This document shows positions 35,326 to 44,366 of a stretch of 64,000 nucleotides of DNA, piece by piece. The position numbers and the translations under genes were made by a program. The stretch comes from Mesorhizobium temperatum (lineage in GTDB: Bacteria > Pseudomonadota > Alphaproteobacteria > Rhizobiales > Rhizobiaceae), in contig NZ_NPKJ01000004.1 in assembly GCF_002284575.1 (NCBI RefSeq), forward strand, positions 1-64,000, in the 5' to 3' direction. Position 1 is the first letter of the stretch; every line of letters begins with the position of its first letter. The notes beneath the pieces were generated by a model. The model saw only the letters and a list, made by a program, of their open reading frames with translations. It had not been told where the DNA came from and ran no database searches.

Positions 35326-35973
35326 GTGAGCCGCTTCCTGCAGATCACCGGTCTGGTCATAGGCCTGGCCGGGCTCGTCCTGCAAATCTGCATCACCGTT
35401 CCGGCGTCGATGGAAGCCGGTCGCAGCTTCGTTGGCTCGCTGGTCTTCTACTTCAGCTTCTTCACCATCCTGACCAATATCGGCGCGCTGCTCGTGCATG
35501 TTTCGCTGCTGTCACCTGGCGGCTACGCCTGGTTTCCAGCTTTTGCCGGGGCGCGGATGCGGGCCGGCGTGGCGGTTGCCATAACCCTGGTCTTCATCGT
35601 CTATGCGACGGTTCTGGCGCAGCTTTGGCAGCCGCAGGATCTGTTCCTGCTCTGCGACGTCCTGCTGCACTATGTAACGCCGGTGCTGTTCGTGCTGTGG
35701 TGGCTTGTGGCCGGCGCCGACGGCTCGACGCGGTGGCGCGACATCTCCTGGTGGATGATTTATCCGGTCGCCTATTTGGGCTATGCACTGGTGCGGGCGC
35801 CGATATCAGGCGAAGTGCCCTACCCGTTCCTCGACATTGCCAAGAACGGCGCGGCCAGTGTCGCCGTCTCGGCGCTCGGCATCACCGGACTTTTTCTGGT
35901 GTTATGTATCATTGCGGTGCTTGCAGACCACGGCATCTCGCGGTTCAGGGTGGCACGCGTTCGTCCGCAGTGA
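35326..35973 (+). CDS. Pr6Pr family membrane protein
   Basis: A 215-residue membrane protein, probably from GTG 35326, five bases after the previous stop. Six hydrophobic segments match the Pr6Pr/FAR-17a-like fold (LQITGLVIGLAGLVLQICIT, FSFFTILTNIGALLVHVSLL, LCDVLLHYVTPVLFVLWWLV, WMIYPVAYLGYALVR). The HYVTPVLF motif with conserved His is typical. Function unknown; it may be cotranscribed with the lipoprotein. Confidence 0.8.
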   Translation: MSRFLQITGLVIGLAGLVLQICITVPASMEAGRSFVGSLVFYFSFFTILTNIGALLVHVSLLSPGGYAWFPAFAGARMRAGVAVAITLVFIVYATVLAQLWQPQDLFLLCDVLLHYVTPVLFVLWWLVAGADGSTRWRDISWWMIYPVAYLGYALVRAPISGEVPYPFLDIAKNGAASVAVSALGITGLFLVLCIIAVLADHGISRFRVARVRPQ

Positions 35974-35999
35974 AGAAGACAGGGCATCCGGAGGGCGCG

Positions 36000-36426
36000 C
36001 TACATCCAGCCCCGGCCGTCTATCGTCTCGGTACGGTTCGCGCGGCGCCGGCGCGGATCGCCGCGGGCGGCTTCGCTGGCGATCCGGGACATGAACTTGC
36101 GCGTAAACCGGCCGAGCGGCTTGGCGTCGTCGAGCGCCCAGGACGTAGCGAGATCATCGGTGTTGAATTCATCGACGATCACCCAGGCCGGCATATAGAG
36201 CTTGCGCGACGGGCCTCAGTCTCGGGAATTTCGACGCAGCGAGCGCCAGAGCGCGGCGGCTGGCTCGTGATTGGAAAGAGCAGGGCCTTCTGGGGCCGTT
36301 CTTGCCCGCAACGATCAGCATCACGCAGGTCGGCCGCGCCTTGCGTCCACTTTCCTCCCCCCGGTCATATTCCCGCGCCCATAGATAGGAATAGAGAATG
36401 ATCTGTCCGTGGTCCGGCTCAGTCAT
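36000..36426 (-). pseudogene. Frameshifted PemK-like toxin gene
   Basis: The gene starts at ATG 36426, overlapping the antitoxin stop by eight bases. The first 45 codons read MTEPDHGQIILYSYLWAREY and on to VAGKNGPR. The expected continuation LLFPITSQPPRSGARCVEIP is found in a second frame at about 36210-36290, and LYMPAWVIVDEFNTDDLATS through to the TAG at 36000 in a third. Two frameshifts therefore interrupt a protein of about 140 residues. The layout (antitoxin first, overlapping toxin) and the first motif fit the PemK-like proteins of alphaproteobacteria. Sequencing error cannot be excluded, but two separate shifts make decay more likely. Confidence 0.7.
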
Positions 36427-36670
36427 CCGGGTCATCGTCGCGCGCGACGGCATCAAGGCCGGCGAGAAGCCCTTCGCGTTCCTCCGCTGACAGGTCCTCG
36501 ACGCGGTGTGCCCGCTGGGCGCTACGGCCGGCGAGACAGTCGAACTGCTCGGCCGTTAGGAGAACGAACTTGCGCTTGCCGCGCTTGGTGATGTCGACAG
36601 GGCCCCGGAACGCGGCCTCCACAACCTCGCCGGATTTGTTGCCGAGATCTGTTAGGGTGAAACTCGCCAT
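36419..36670 (-). CDS. Phd/YefM-type antitoxin
   Basis: An 83-residue protein from ATG 36670 (GAAAGAAG upstream; an ATG at 36685 is also possible). SFTLTDLGNKSGEVVEAAFR, GPVDITKRGKRKFVLLTAEQ and a Glu/Asp-rich tail follow the Phd/YefM antitoxin pattern: an N-terminal DNA-binding part and a flexible toxin-neutralising C-terminus. Its toxin partner overlaps the stop codon but is broken, so the antitoxin may now be solitary. Confidence 0.8.
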   Translation of the reverse strand: MASFTLTDLGNKSGEVVEAAFRGPVDITKRGKRKFVLLTAEQFDCLAGRSAQRAHRVEDLSAEEREGLLAGLDAVARDDDPDD

Positions 36671-36953
36671 AATGACTTCTTTCATTACCCCGAAAATAGG
36701 CGAACTAGCTGTTTCAGCAATAGCCCTTCATCGGAGACGTCGCGGGGCGAGAATGCAGTGAAGGTCTGCGGGTGCATCGTGGTCTGTCTTCTCGCGACCT
36801 CGCTGCCGCGGCCGATCTCGGTGCGCCATACATTTTCCGACATCGAAAGCAAGAAGAAGGAGGTAGCTTCTCGGCGATGAAGAAGCGGCACTCAACGTCG
36901 GCCTGCCGATACACCGCCCCGCTATTCGAGACGGGAGCAGGCGAGACGTATTC
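36671..36953. other. Gap without a supported gene
   Basis: Between the antitoxin and the DUF1127 gene lie 283 bases. Short frames exist on both strands, one with a cysteine-containing stretch (VECRFFIAEKLPPSSCFRCR) on the minus strand, but none has a ribosome site or recognisable family. It may be the worn remains of an insertion. Confidence 0.3.
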
Positions 36954-37199
36954 TCAGTCCCAGAACGGCCTCAGACCCTCACGGTGGGCATCGGCGCGCG
37001 AGATGCCGATATCCTTGAGCTGATCATCGGTCATTTCCAGCAAGACCAGCCGGCTGCGCCGGCGATCCAGCAGGCTGCCGATCCGGTTTGCGAGTGACCT
37101 GACCATGCGCACCAGCCGACGGACATAGCCTTGCCGGCCTGACGGGCGGGCTCCGGGCAATTCAGCTCTCTTGTAACGGATTGTATCGATTGCAGCCAT
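36954..37199 (-). CDS. DUF1127 family protein
   Basis: An 81-residue protein from ATG 37199. The C-terminal part RLVLLEMTDDQLKDIGISRADAHREGLRPF is the DUF1127 motif with its invariant aspartates and Ile-Gly. The N-terminal half is basic (Arg-rich), as in members that bind RNA. It is divergent from the MocR regulator with a 93-base shared promoter region, a layout that suggests the regulator controls it. Confidence 0.88.
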   Translation of the reverse strand: MAAIDTIRYKRAELPGARPSGRQGYVRRLVRMVRSLANRIGSLLDRRRSRLVLLEMTDDQLKDIGISRADAHREGLRPFWD

Positions 37200-37292
37200 T
37201 TTCTTGCTACCAGAATTTTGAAATTGTACCCTTTTGTCACGTAATCCGTATGTATTGACTCTCAATTCGGTGCAATATAGAAAATTGTCACC

Positions 37293-38705
37293 ATGACAAA
37301 TTGGCTTCCCGACCTTACCGCCACCTCCGGGCCCCTCTATCAGCGGCTTGCAGATTCCATTGAAACGGACATCGACCGTGGCGTGATCGGCGCAGGAGCA
37401 AAACTGCCGCCGCAGCGCGATCTGGCATACGACATCGGCACGACCGTCGGTACGGTTGGCCGGGCCTACCAATTGTTGCGCGAGCGAGGGCTGGTGAGCG
37501 GCGAGGTCGGACGCGGAACCTATGTCCTGGGCCGGCATGACACCAAGACCGATCCGTTGGCGCCTGACCCCCACGTGGAGGGCACGCGTTATATCGATGC
37601 GCCTCGCGGCAAGCTGCGCTTCGACAGCACGGCTGCGCCTGATATTGGCCAGGGCGACATTGTCGCCGATGTGCTCTCGCGCACGGCGCAGGACCATCCG
37701 TATGAGATTTCAAGCTATACGCGGGATTTTCCCGACCGCTGGTCCGAGGCCGGCTGCAGCTGGCTGTCGCGAAATTCGTTTCGCCCGAGCCCTGATGGCA
37801 TCGTTCCGACGCTCGGCACCCATGCCGCGGTTATGGCGGCGATTGCCGCCCTCACCACGCCCGGCGACTATATCGTCTTCGAGCACCTCACCTATTCGCA
37901 GATTTCACGCAGCGCCGGCCTGATCGGCCGCCGGACCGCGCTGGTGACGTCGGACGAGGAAGGACTCGATCCAGAGGATTTCGAGCGCGTCTGCGCGCAA
38001 AAACACCCGAAAATGCTGTTCCTGATGCCGACGGCCAAGAACCCCACACTGGTGACGCTGTCGGCAACGCGGCGCGAGGCTATCGCGCGCGTCGCGCGCG
38101 AATACAATGTCGTCCTGATCGAGGACGATCTCTATGGCGATCTGACCGACGACCCGACGCCGCTCTTGGTCGAATATGCCCCCGAACGGACCATCGTTGC
38201 CGGCGGCCTGTCGAAATCCGTTGCGGCTGGTGTTCGCGGCGGCTGGCTCGCCTGTCCGCCGGCCTATCGCCACCGGATCCGGGTCGCTCACAAGATGCTG
38301 ACGGGCGGCCTCCCCTTCCTGCTGGCGGAAGTGTGTAGCCGGCTGGTGCTGTCCGGCCAGGCCAGCGAGATGCGCAAGCGCAGCATCGTCGAGATCAACG
38401 CGCGCATGGCGATCGTGCGCGAGACGCTGGCCGGGTTCGACTTCAAGGCAGTGGACAATGTGCCCTTCGTCTGGCTCACCCTGCCTGATCCATGGCTTTC
38501 CGGCACGTTCAAGAATGCCTGTCTCGAACACGGCGTGCTCATCGACGATGAGGACGAGTTCAAGGCGGGCCGTTCCGAGCAGGTTTTCCACGGCGTGCGT
38601 TTCGGCGTTTCACAGCCGAGTCGGCGAGAGGACATCGCGGGCGGCGTCGGCGTGATCAGGCGGCTTCTGGACGAAGGCCGTGCCGGTTACGACAGTTTCT
38701 CCTGA
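37293..38705 (+). CDS. MocR-type GntR/aminotransferase fusion regulator
   Basis: A 470-residue regulator. Residues about 10-75 form a GntR winged helix (YQRLADSIETDIDRGVIGAG, LPPQRDLAYDIGTTVGTVGR), and the rest is a fold-type I aminotransferase domain with IEDDLYGDL and the PLP-binding lysine in VAGGLSKSVAAGVRGGW. MocR proteins sense an amine, amino acid or vitamer through PLP and usually control a divergent gene, here DUF1127. Confidence 0.92.
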   Translation: MTNWLPDLTATSGPLYQRLADSIETDIDRGVIGAGAKLPPQRDLAYDIGTTVGTVGRAYQLLRERGLVSGEVGRGTYVLGRHDTKTDPLAPDPHVEGTRYIDAPRGKLRFDSTAAPDIGQGDIVADVLSRTAQDHPYEISSYTRDFPDRWSEAGCSWLSRNSFRPSPDGIVPTLGTHAAVMAAIAALTTPGDYIVFEHLTYSQISRSAGLIGRRTALVTSDEEGLDPEDFERVCAQKHPKMLFLMPTAKNPTLVTLSATRREAIARVAREYNVVLIEDDLYGDLTDDPTPLLVEYAPERTIVAGGLSKSVAAGVRGGWLACPPAYRHRIRVAHKMLTGGLPFLLAEVCSRLVLSGQASEMRKRSIVEINARMAIVRETLAGFDFKAVDNVPFVWLTLPDPWLSGTFKNACLEHGVLIDDEDEFKAGRSEQVFHGVRFGVSQPSRREDIAGGVGVIRRLLDEGRAGYDSFS

Positions 38706-38852
38706 GCCGCTTGAAACCGGCGGATCGAGTAGCGATCTTTCGCTGGTTGCTGCCCCTGTGGCTTTCCATCGTTTTTCGTCGCTTGATGGGTGTATCGGCC
38801 TTCGCGCTTGCGATAAGAGGGGACTCGATCCCAAGGATATAAATTGCCGCCC

Positions 38853-41093
38853 ATGACCATTTCCAATTCCGTGCCGATCACTCCGGAACTCATTGCCGCG
38901 CACGGGCTGAAGCCCGACGAATATCAGCGCATCCTCGACCTGGTCGGGCGCGAGCCGAGCTTTACCGAGCTTGGCATCTTTTCGGCGATGTGGAACGAGC
39001 ACTGCTCCTACAAATCCTCGAAAAAGTGGCTGCGCACGCTGCCGACCACCGGGCCGCAGGTCATCCAGGGGCCGGGCGAGAATGCCGGCGTGGTCGATAT
39101 CGGCGACGGCGACTGCGTTGTCTTCAAGATGGAAAGCCATAACCACCCCTCCTACATCGAGCCCTATCAGGGTGCGGCGACCGGCGTCGGCGGCATCCTG
39201 CGCGATGTCTTTACCATGGGCGCGCGGCCGATCGCGGCGATGAACGCGCTGCGCTTCGGTGCGCCGGACCATCCCAAGACCAGGCACCTCGTCGCCGGCG
39301 TCGTTGCCGGCGTTGGCGGCTACGGCAATTCCTTCGGCGTGCCGACGGTCGGCGGTGAGGTCAATTTCGACGCGCGCTACAATGGCAACATCCTGGTCAA
39401 CGCCTTCGCGGCGGGGCTTGCCAAGACCGATGCCATCTTCCTGTCGGAAGCCAAGGGCGTAGGCCTGCCGGTCGTCTATCTCGGCGCCAAGACCGGCCGC
39501 GACGGTGTTGGCGGCGCCACCATGGCCTCGGCCGAGTTCGACGACAAGATCGACGAGAAGCGGCCCACCGTTCAGGTCGGCGATCCCTTCACCGAAAAAT
39601 GCCTGCTCGAAGCCTGCCTCGAACTGATGGCGTCCGGTGCCGTCATCGCCATCCAGGACATGGGTGCCGCCGGTCTCACCTGCTCGGCGGTCGAGATGGG
39701 CGCCAAGGGCGACCTCGGCATCGAACTCGACCTTGACAAGGTGCCGGTGCGCGAGGAGCGCATGAGCGCCTATGAGATGATGCTGTCGGAGAGCCAGGAG
39801 CGCATGCTGATGGTGCTGCGCCCCGAAAAGGAAAAGGAAGCCGAGGCGATCTTCCACAAATGGGGCCTCGACTTCGCCATCGTCGGCAAGACCACCGACG
39901 ATCTGCGCTTTCGCGTGCTGCATCAGGGCGACGAAGTCGCCAACCTGCCGATCAAGGACCTTGGCGACCAGGCGCCGGAATATGACCGTCCCTGGACCGA
40001 GCCGAAGAAGCCGGCGCCCCTGGCGGCCGGCGATGCACCACAAGCCGACGTCGCCGAGGCGCTGTTGAAACTGCTCGGCGGACCCGACCTGTCGTCGCGC
40101 CGCTGGGTATGGGAGCAGTACGACACGCTGATCCAGGGCAATTCGCTGCAGCTTCCGGGCGGCGATGCCGGAGTGGTGCGCGTCGAAGGTCATCCGACCA
40201 AAGCGCTCGCCTTCTCCTCCGACGTGACGCCGCGCTATTGCGAGGCCGACCCTTACGAGGGCGGCAAGCAGGCGGTGGCCGAGTGCTGGCGCAATCTTAC
40301 CGCCACCGGCGCTCTGCCGCTCGCGGCCACCGACAATCTCAATTTCGGCAACCCGGAACGGCCCGAGATCATGGGCCAGTTGGTCGGCGCCGTGAAAGGC
40401 ATTGGCGACGCTTGCCGCGCGCTCGGCTTTCCGATCGTCTCCGGCAATGTCTCGCTCTACAACGAAACCAACGGACAAGGCATCTTGCCGACGCCGACCA
40501 TCGGCGGCGTCGGACTGATCGCCGACTGGTCGAAGATGACGCGGATCGGCTTTGCCGCCGAGGGCCAGATGATCCTGCTGGTCGGCGCGCCGTCCATGTG
40601 GGGAACGCATCTCGCCCAGTCGGCCTACATGCGCGGCATTCATGGCCGCACCGACGGCCCGCCGCCGCCGGTCGACCTCGACCATGAAAAGCGCGTCGGC
40701 GACCATGTACGCGCCCTGATCGCCTCCGGCGTCGTTACATCAGCGCATGACGTTTCCGATGGTGGCATTGCCGTCGCGCTGGCCGAGATGGCGATGGCGT
40801 CCGGCATCGGCGCGACCGTCCCCGGCCTGGTCGGGACTGATCCGATCCCGGTCTGGTTCGGCGAGGATCAGGGCCGCTATATCTTGACGCTGTCAATCGA
40901 TCCGCAAAGCAAGGAATGGGACGCCATTCGCGAAGAGCAGAGCAAGCTCGGTATCTTCGCGCCGTGGATCGGCTCGACCGGCGGCAATGACCTGAAACTC
41001 GGCGAGGCACGGGCGATCCCTGTCAGCGAATTGACCGCTGCCCACGAATCCTGGTTTCCTCGCTTCATGGCAAATGAGGTCGTGGACCCCTGA
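38853..41093 (+). CDS. purL: FGAM synthase large subunit PurL
   Basis: A 746-residue ATP-dependent FGAM synthetase subunit of the short, PurS/PurQ-requiring type. [32 protein letters not shown] and [12 protein letters not shown] are near the N-terminus, with [13 protein letters not shown] in the second half; together they give the two ATP-grasp-like PurM domains. I take ATG 38853 rather than the upstream TTG. It is separated from purQ by about 4 kb of unrelated genes. Confidence 0.96.
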   Translation: MTISNSVPITPELIAAHGLKPDEYQRILDLVGREPSFTELGIFSAMWNEHCSYKSSKKWLRTLPTTGPQVIQGPGENAGVVDIGDGDCVVFKMESHNHPSYIEPYQGAATGVGGILRDVFTMGARPIAAMNALRFGAPDHPKTRHLVAGVVAGVGGYGNSFGVPTVGGEVNFDARYNGNILVNAFAAGLAKTDAIFLSEAKGVGLPVVYLGAKTGRDGVGGATMASAEFDDKIDEKRPTVQVGDPFTEKCLLEACLELMASGAVIAIQDMGAAGLTCSAVEMGAKGDLGIELDLDKVPVREERMSAYEMMLSESQERMLMVLRPEKEKEAEAIFHKWGLDFAIVGKTTDDLRFRVLHQGDEVANLPIKDLGDQAPEYDRPWTEPKKPAPLAAGDAPQADVAEALLKLLGGPDLSSRRWVWEQYDTLIQGNSLQLPGGDAGVVRVEGHPTKALAFSSDVTPRYCEADPYEGGKQAVAECWRNLTATGALPLAATDNLNFGNPERPEIMGQLVGAVKGIGDACRALGFPIVSGNVSLYNETNGQGILPTPTIGGVGLIADWSKMTRIGFAAEGQMILLVGAPSMWGTHLAQSAYMRGIHGRTDGPPPPVDLDHEKRVGDHVRALIASGVVTSAHDVSDGGIAVALAEMAMASGIGATVPGLVGTDPIPVWFGEDQGRYILTLSIDPQSKEWDAIREEQSKLGIFAPWIGSTGGNDLKLGEARAIPVSELTAAHESWFPRFMANEVVDP

Positions 41094-41179
41094 TATGATC
41101 GAGTGGGGTCGTTTGGGTGTGGTTCATCCGCCATTTCGATCATATTTATGAGATCACGACCTGAACAAGGAATCCTGGC

Positions 41180-41413
41180 ATGGCAATGGACGCGCACGAC
41201 ATCGAAAGGCTGATCAAGGAAGGCATTCCGGACGCCAAGGTGACGATCCGCGACTTGGCCGGTGACGGCGACCATTATGCGGCCGAGGTGGTGGCCGAAA
41301 GCTTTCGCGGCAAAAGCCGCGTCCAGCAGCATCAGATGGTCTATGACGCGCTGAAGGGCAATATGGGCGGCGTGCTGCACGCGCTCGCCCTGCAGACCAG
41401 TGTGCCGGACTGA
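41180..41413 (+). CDS. bolA: BolA family protein
   Basis: A 77-residue BolA/IbaG-type protein. HDIERLIKEGIPDAKVTIRD, DHYAAEVVAESFRGKSRVQQ and HQMVYDALKGNMGGVLHAL cover the class II KH-like fold; the conserved His residues that share an iron-sulfur cluster with a monothiol glutaredoxin are present. The partner glutaredoxin gene follows after a decayed insertion, so the pair probably still works together in iron-sulfur trafficking. Confidence 0.92.
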   Translation: MAMDAHDIERLIKEGIPDAKVTIRDLAGDGDHYAAEVVAESFRGKSRVQQHQMVYDALKGNMGGVLHALALQTSVPD

Positions 41414-41432
41414 GTTTCGGCGTAACCCCTCA

Positions 41433-41640
41433 TTACTTTTTCGCCGAGACGGCAATGATCGGCCCTGCCGGATATTTTTCGCCGACGATCGATCTCTCGC
41501 CATTCGACAGCGCCGAGACCGCCCGTCGAAGAAAAGCGCGTTGGGACAGTGCAGCGCATCGCGGAACAGGCGTGCAAAGCTGCCGAGACTGACTTGCGAG
41601 CACCAGATCGCGATTGGCTGAGCCACCAGATCAGGGCCAG
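41433..41640 (-). pseudogene. C-terminal remnant of a DUF2233 phosphodiester glycosidase-like gene
   Basis: On the minus strand a frame reading GSFARLFRDALHCPNALFFDG shifts to a second frame reading AVSALSNGERSIVGEKYPAG and PIIAVSAKK before TAA 41433-41435. That order matches the C-terminus of DUF2233 proteins (phosphodiester glycosidase family), whose core motif is F-R-D-x-L-x-x-P-N-A-L-F-L-D-G. The N-terminal domain is missing. It lies between bolA and grxD, two genes that are usually adjacent. Confidence 0.5.
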
Positions 41641-41844
41641 CAATACCAATCAGGATTGCCGCGCCATCTCGCCTTTTTATCGCTTCCTTGGGAAAATAGC
41701 TGGCCGATGCTCTTGGCCCAATATCAGCCATCCTTTGCGCCATTTGCGTGACGATGCGGCAAACGTCTTGTTTCAGGCAACCTATGGGTTTATTTGAAAG
41801 GGTATGTTTCGAGCCCGACTCCCGCGGGCATGAAAGGATTCTCT

Positions 41845-42180
41845 ATGAGCGGCATCAACGACTACATCGACAGCGAAGTTAAGGGCAACGACGTCGTCCT
41901 TTTCATGAAGGGCACGCCCGGTTTCCCGCAATGCGGATTTTCCGGTCAGGTCGTGCAGATCCTCGACTACATCGGGGCCGACTACAAGGGCGTGGACGTG
42001 CTGACCTCGGCCGAGCTGCGGCAAGGTATCAAGGAATACTCCAACTGGCCGACGATCCCTCAACTCTACGTCAAGGGTGAATTCGTTGGCGGCTGCGACA
42101 TCATCCGCGAGATGTTCCAGGCAGGCGAACTTCAGACGTTCCTCGTCGAAAAGGGCGTGAGCGTCAAAGGCGCCGCCTGA
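41845..42180 (+). CDS. grxD: Grx4-type monothiol glutaredoxin
   Basis: A 111-residue monothiol glutaredoxin from ATG 41845 (AAAGGA upstream). [19 protein letters not shown] carries the CGFS active site; [20 protein letters not shown] carries the glutathione-binding TIPQ and GGCD elements. It binds a 2Fe-2S cluster with BolA and delivers it to client proteins. A strong terminator follows at 42307. Confidence 0.96.
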   Translation: MSGINDYIDSEVKGNDVVLFMKGTPGFPQCGFSGQVVQILDYIGADYKGVDVLTSAELRQGIKEYSNWPTIPQLYVKGEFVGGCDIIREMFQAGELQTFLVEKGVSVKGAA

Positions 42181-42188
42181 ATTTTGTT

Positions 42189-42236
42189 TGCGCATGATCC
42201 CCAGCGAAATCGATCCCGATTTCGGAGTCATGCGCT
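42189..42236. repeat. Palindromic repeat, family B, copy 4
   Basis: GCGCATGA and TCATGCGC form the outer stem around CGAAATCGATCCCGATTTCG, a second palindrome. It lies just after grxD and before its terminator. Confidence 0.7.
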
Positions 42237-42306
42237 AAACGCCGGGCCAGCCCCCACCTCGGCAGACTGAGTACCTCCCCTGTATTGGGGCCTAAGACGG
42301 ATGAAT

Positions 42307-42330
42307 GCGCCGGTGCGCCGGCGCTTTTTC
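42307..42330 (+). terminator. Intrinsic terminator after grxD
   Basis: A GC-only 7-base stem (GCGCCGG with CCGGCGC) and 4-base loop are followed by TTTTTC. It closes the purL-bolA-grxD stretch before the exporter gene. Confidence 0.88.
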
Positions 42331-42351
42331 GTTTGAAGATCGGACTTTGCC

Positions 42352-43593
42352 GTGGATCAGCATGCACAAGCGCCGGAGGCAAGCACCTTGCCTATTCCGC
42401 GCTGGGAATTCATCGCGCTTTGCGCTGCGTTGATGGCGCTCAACTCGCTGGCCATCGACATCATGCTGCCGGCGCTGCAGCAGATCGGCGCCTCGTTGGG
42501 CGTGGAAAATGAAAACCACCGTCAGTACGTGATTGCCGCCTATATTCTTGGCTTTGGCGGCGGGCAGCTCTTCTTCGGACCGATCTCGGACCGCTTCGGA
42601 CGCCGCGCTCCGCTCGTTGTCGGGCTGGTGATCTATGTCGCGGCAGCGGCTGCGGCGGCAATTGCCCCGACATTCGCCATCCTTATCCTGTGCAGGGTGG
42701 TGCAAGGCATCGGCGCCGCGGCCACACGCGTCATCGCCGTCTCGATCGTGCGCGACACGTTCGACGGTCGGCGCATGGCCGAGGTCATGTCATTGATCTT
42801 CATGGTGTTCATGGCCATTCCGGTCGTCGCCCCCGGCATTGGTCAGTTCATCATGCTGTTCGCGACCTGGCACGTGATCTTCATCACCATGGCGGCCGGG
42901 GCGCTGATCGTGTCGGCGTGGGCGCTGCTGCGCTTGCCCGAAACGCTGCGTCCCGAATATCGCAGACCGCTGACGGCCGAATCCATCATCGGCGGCTTCC
43001 GCATCGTGCTGACCAATCGCATGGCACTTTGCTATGCCTTCGCCAGCACTTTTGCCTTCGGCGCGATGTTCGGCTTCATCAACTCGGCGCAGCAGATCTA
43101 TGTCGGCGTCTTCGGCGTCGGCGAGATGTTCCCGGTGATTTTCGCAGGGATCGCCGGCGTGCTCGCCTTTTCGAACTATCTGAATTCGCGCCTTGTCGGC
43201 CGCATCGGCATGCGCCGCCTGTCGCAGAGCGCGCTGCTCTTGTTTCTGGCCATCAGCCTCGCCTGGCTGATCGTTTCCATCCAAATGAAGATGCCGCTCT
43301 GGCTTTTCATCACCTTCTTTGCCTGTGCGATGGTTCCGTTCGGCGCACTCGGCGCGAATTTCAACGCGCTCGCCATGGAGCCGCTCGGCCAGCTGGCCGG
43401 CACGGCATCGTCCATTCTGGGTTTCATGCAGACCTTCCTCGGTGGCCTGCTCGGGACGCTGATCGGCCAGGCCTTCAACGGCACGGTGACGCCCTTGGCC
43501 GCTGGATTCTGCAGCGTGTCGCTTGGCGCATTGGTGATGGTGCTGATCGCCGAGCGCGGCAAATTCTTCCAGCCGCAGAACCCGCCGGTTTAA
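42352..43593 (+). CDS. Bcr/CflA family MFS drug exporter
   Basis: A 413-residue, twelve-segment major facilitator from GTG 42352; no in-frame ATG fits better. NSLAIDIMLPALQQIG, GQLFFGPISDRFGRRAPLVV and the motif C-like region AVSIVRDTFDGRRMAEVMS match the drug:proton antiporter-1 group (Bcr/CflA). It should export a drug or small metabolite; the substrate is unknown. It starts only 21 bases after the grxD terminator, so its promoter must overlap that hairpin. Confidence 0.88.
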   Translation: MDQHAQAPEASTLPIPRWEFIALCAALMALNSLAIDIMLPALQQIGASLGVENENHRQYVIAAYILGFGGGQLFFGPISDRFGRRAPLVVGLVIYVAAAAAAAIAPTFAILILCRVVQGIGAAATRVIAVSIVRDTFDGRRMAEVMSLIFMVFMAIPVVAPGIGQFIMLFATWHVIFITMAAGALIVSAWALLRLPETLRPEYRRPLTAESIIGGFRIVLTNRMALCYAFASTFAFGAMFGFINSAQQIYVGVFGVGEMFPVIFAGIAGVLAFSNYLNSRLVGRIGMRRLSQSALLLFLAISLAWLIVSIQMKMPLWLFITFFACAMVPFGALGANFNALAMEPLGQLAGTASSILGFMQTFLGGLLGTLIGQAFNGTVTPLAAGFCSVSLGALVMVLIAERGKFFQPQNPPV

Positions 43594-43607
43594 TACCGGA
43601 CGCCGCG

Positions 43608-44009
43608 TTAGGATTCACCCCCACTCGCTGCTGTGAAGCGAGGGAACAGCGTACGCCCTGCGATTGCTCCACCCATGCTGTCCGAAACGGGCAGTGGCAG
43701 GGCCTGGTCGAGAGCCTCGAGGACGGAGGCCACGAAGGCCCGGTTGAGGCCGCCATCATTCCCTAGACGGGAGTAAGTGGCGCGAGGCTTGCCGATAAGT
43801 GTGCCGTTTCGGCGAATTGAGAACTGCAGCGTCAAGGTCATGCCCGCGGTTCCGGGCGGCGGCTCCCAACACGCGACGATCGCGGAGAACATCTCGTCTA
43901 TGGTGTCGACGGGATCGGCACTGCGACATGCGCGTTCCTGCGATGTTGCCTCGTTCGGCCCGGCAACCAAGGCAAGGGTAAGGGCGACAATTGCGGACCG
44001 AGGTTTCAT
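43608..44009 (-). CDS. Secreted hypothetical protein (133 aa)
   Basis: From ATG 44009 behind GGAGACC. A signal peptide (MKPRSAIVALTLALVAG) is followed by a domain with FSAIVACWEPPPGTAGMTLT, QFSIRRNGTLIGKPRATYS and FVASVLEALDQALPLPVSD. The beta-alpha pattern recalls the TonB C-terminal/cell-envelope fold in which a short partner domain binds outer components, but I cannot confirm the family. Confidence 0.65.
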   Translation of the reverse strand: MKPRSAIVALTLALVAGPNEATSQERACRSADPVDTIDEMFSAIVACWEPPPGTAGMTLTLQFSIRRNGTLIGKPRATYSRLGNDGGLNRAFVASVLEALDQALPLPVSDSMGGAIAGRTLFPRFTAASGGES

Positions 44010-44106
44010 CTCGGGTCTCCGGGTTTCGCGCGGACAATTGTAATCCGAATATTTGACTCCATCGATATCAGCGCGTCGCATGAATCCTTTCAGACGCGAC
44101 GAGCTT

Positions 44107-44327
<221 letters not shown>

Positions 44328-44366
44328 GAAAACGCTCCTCAATTGTGATCTGGTGATTTTCTCCGT

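Noticed and set aside
38610..40706. A 698-codon frame antisense to purL
   Set aside because: It is a mirror of purL caused by high GC at third positions; the product is Arg/His/Gly-rich with no domain, and purL is complete.
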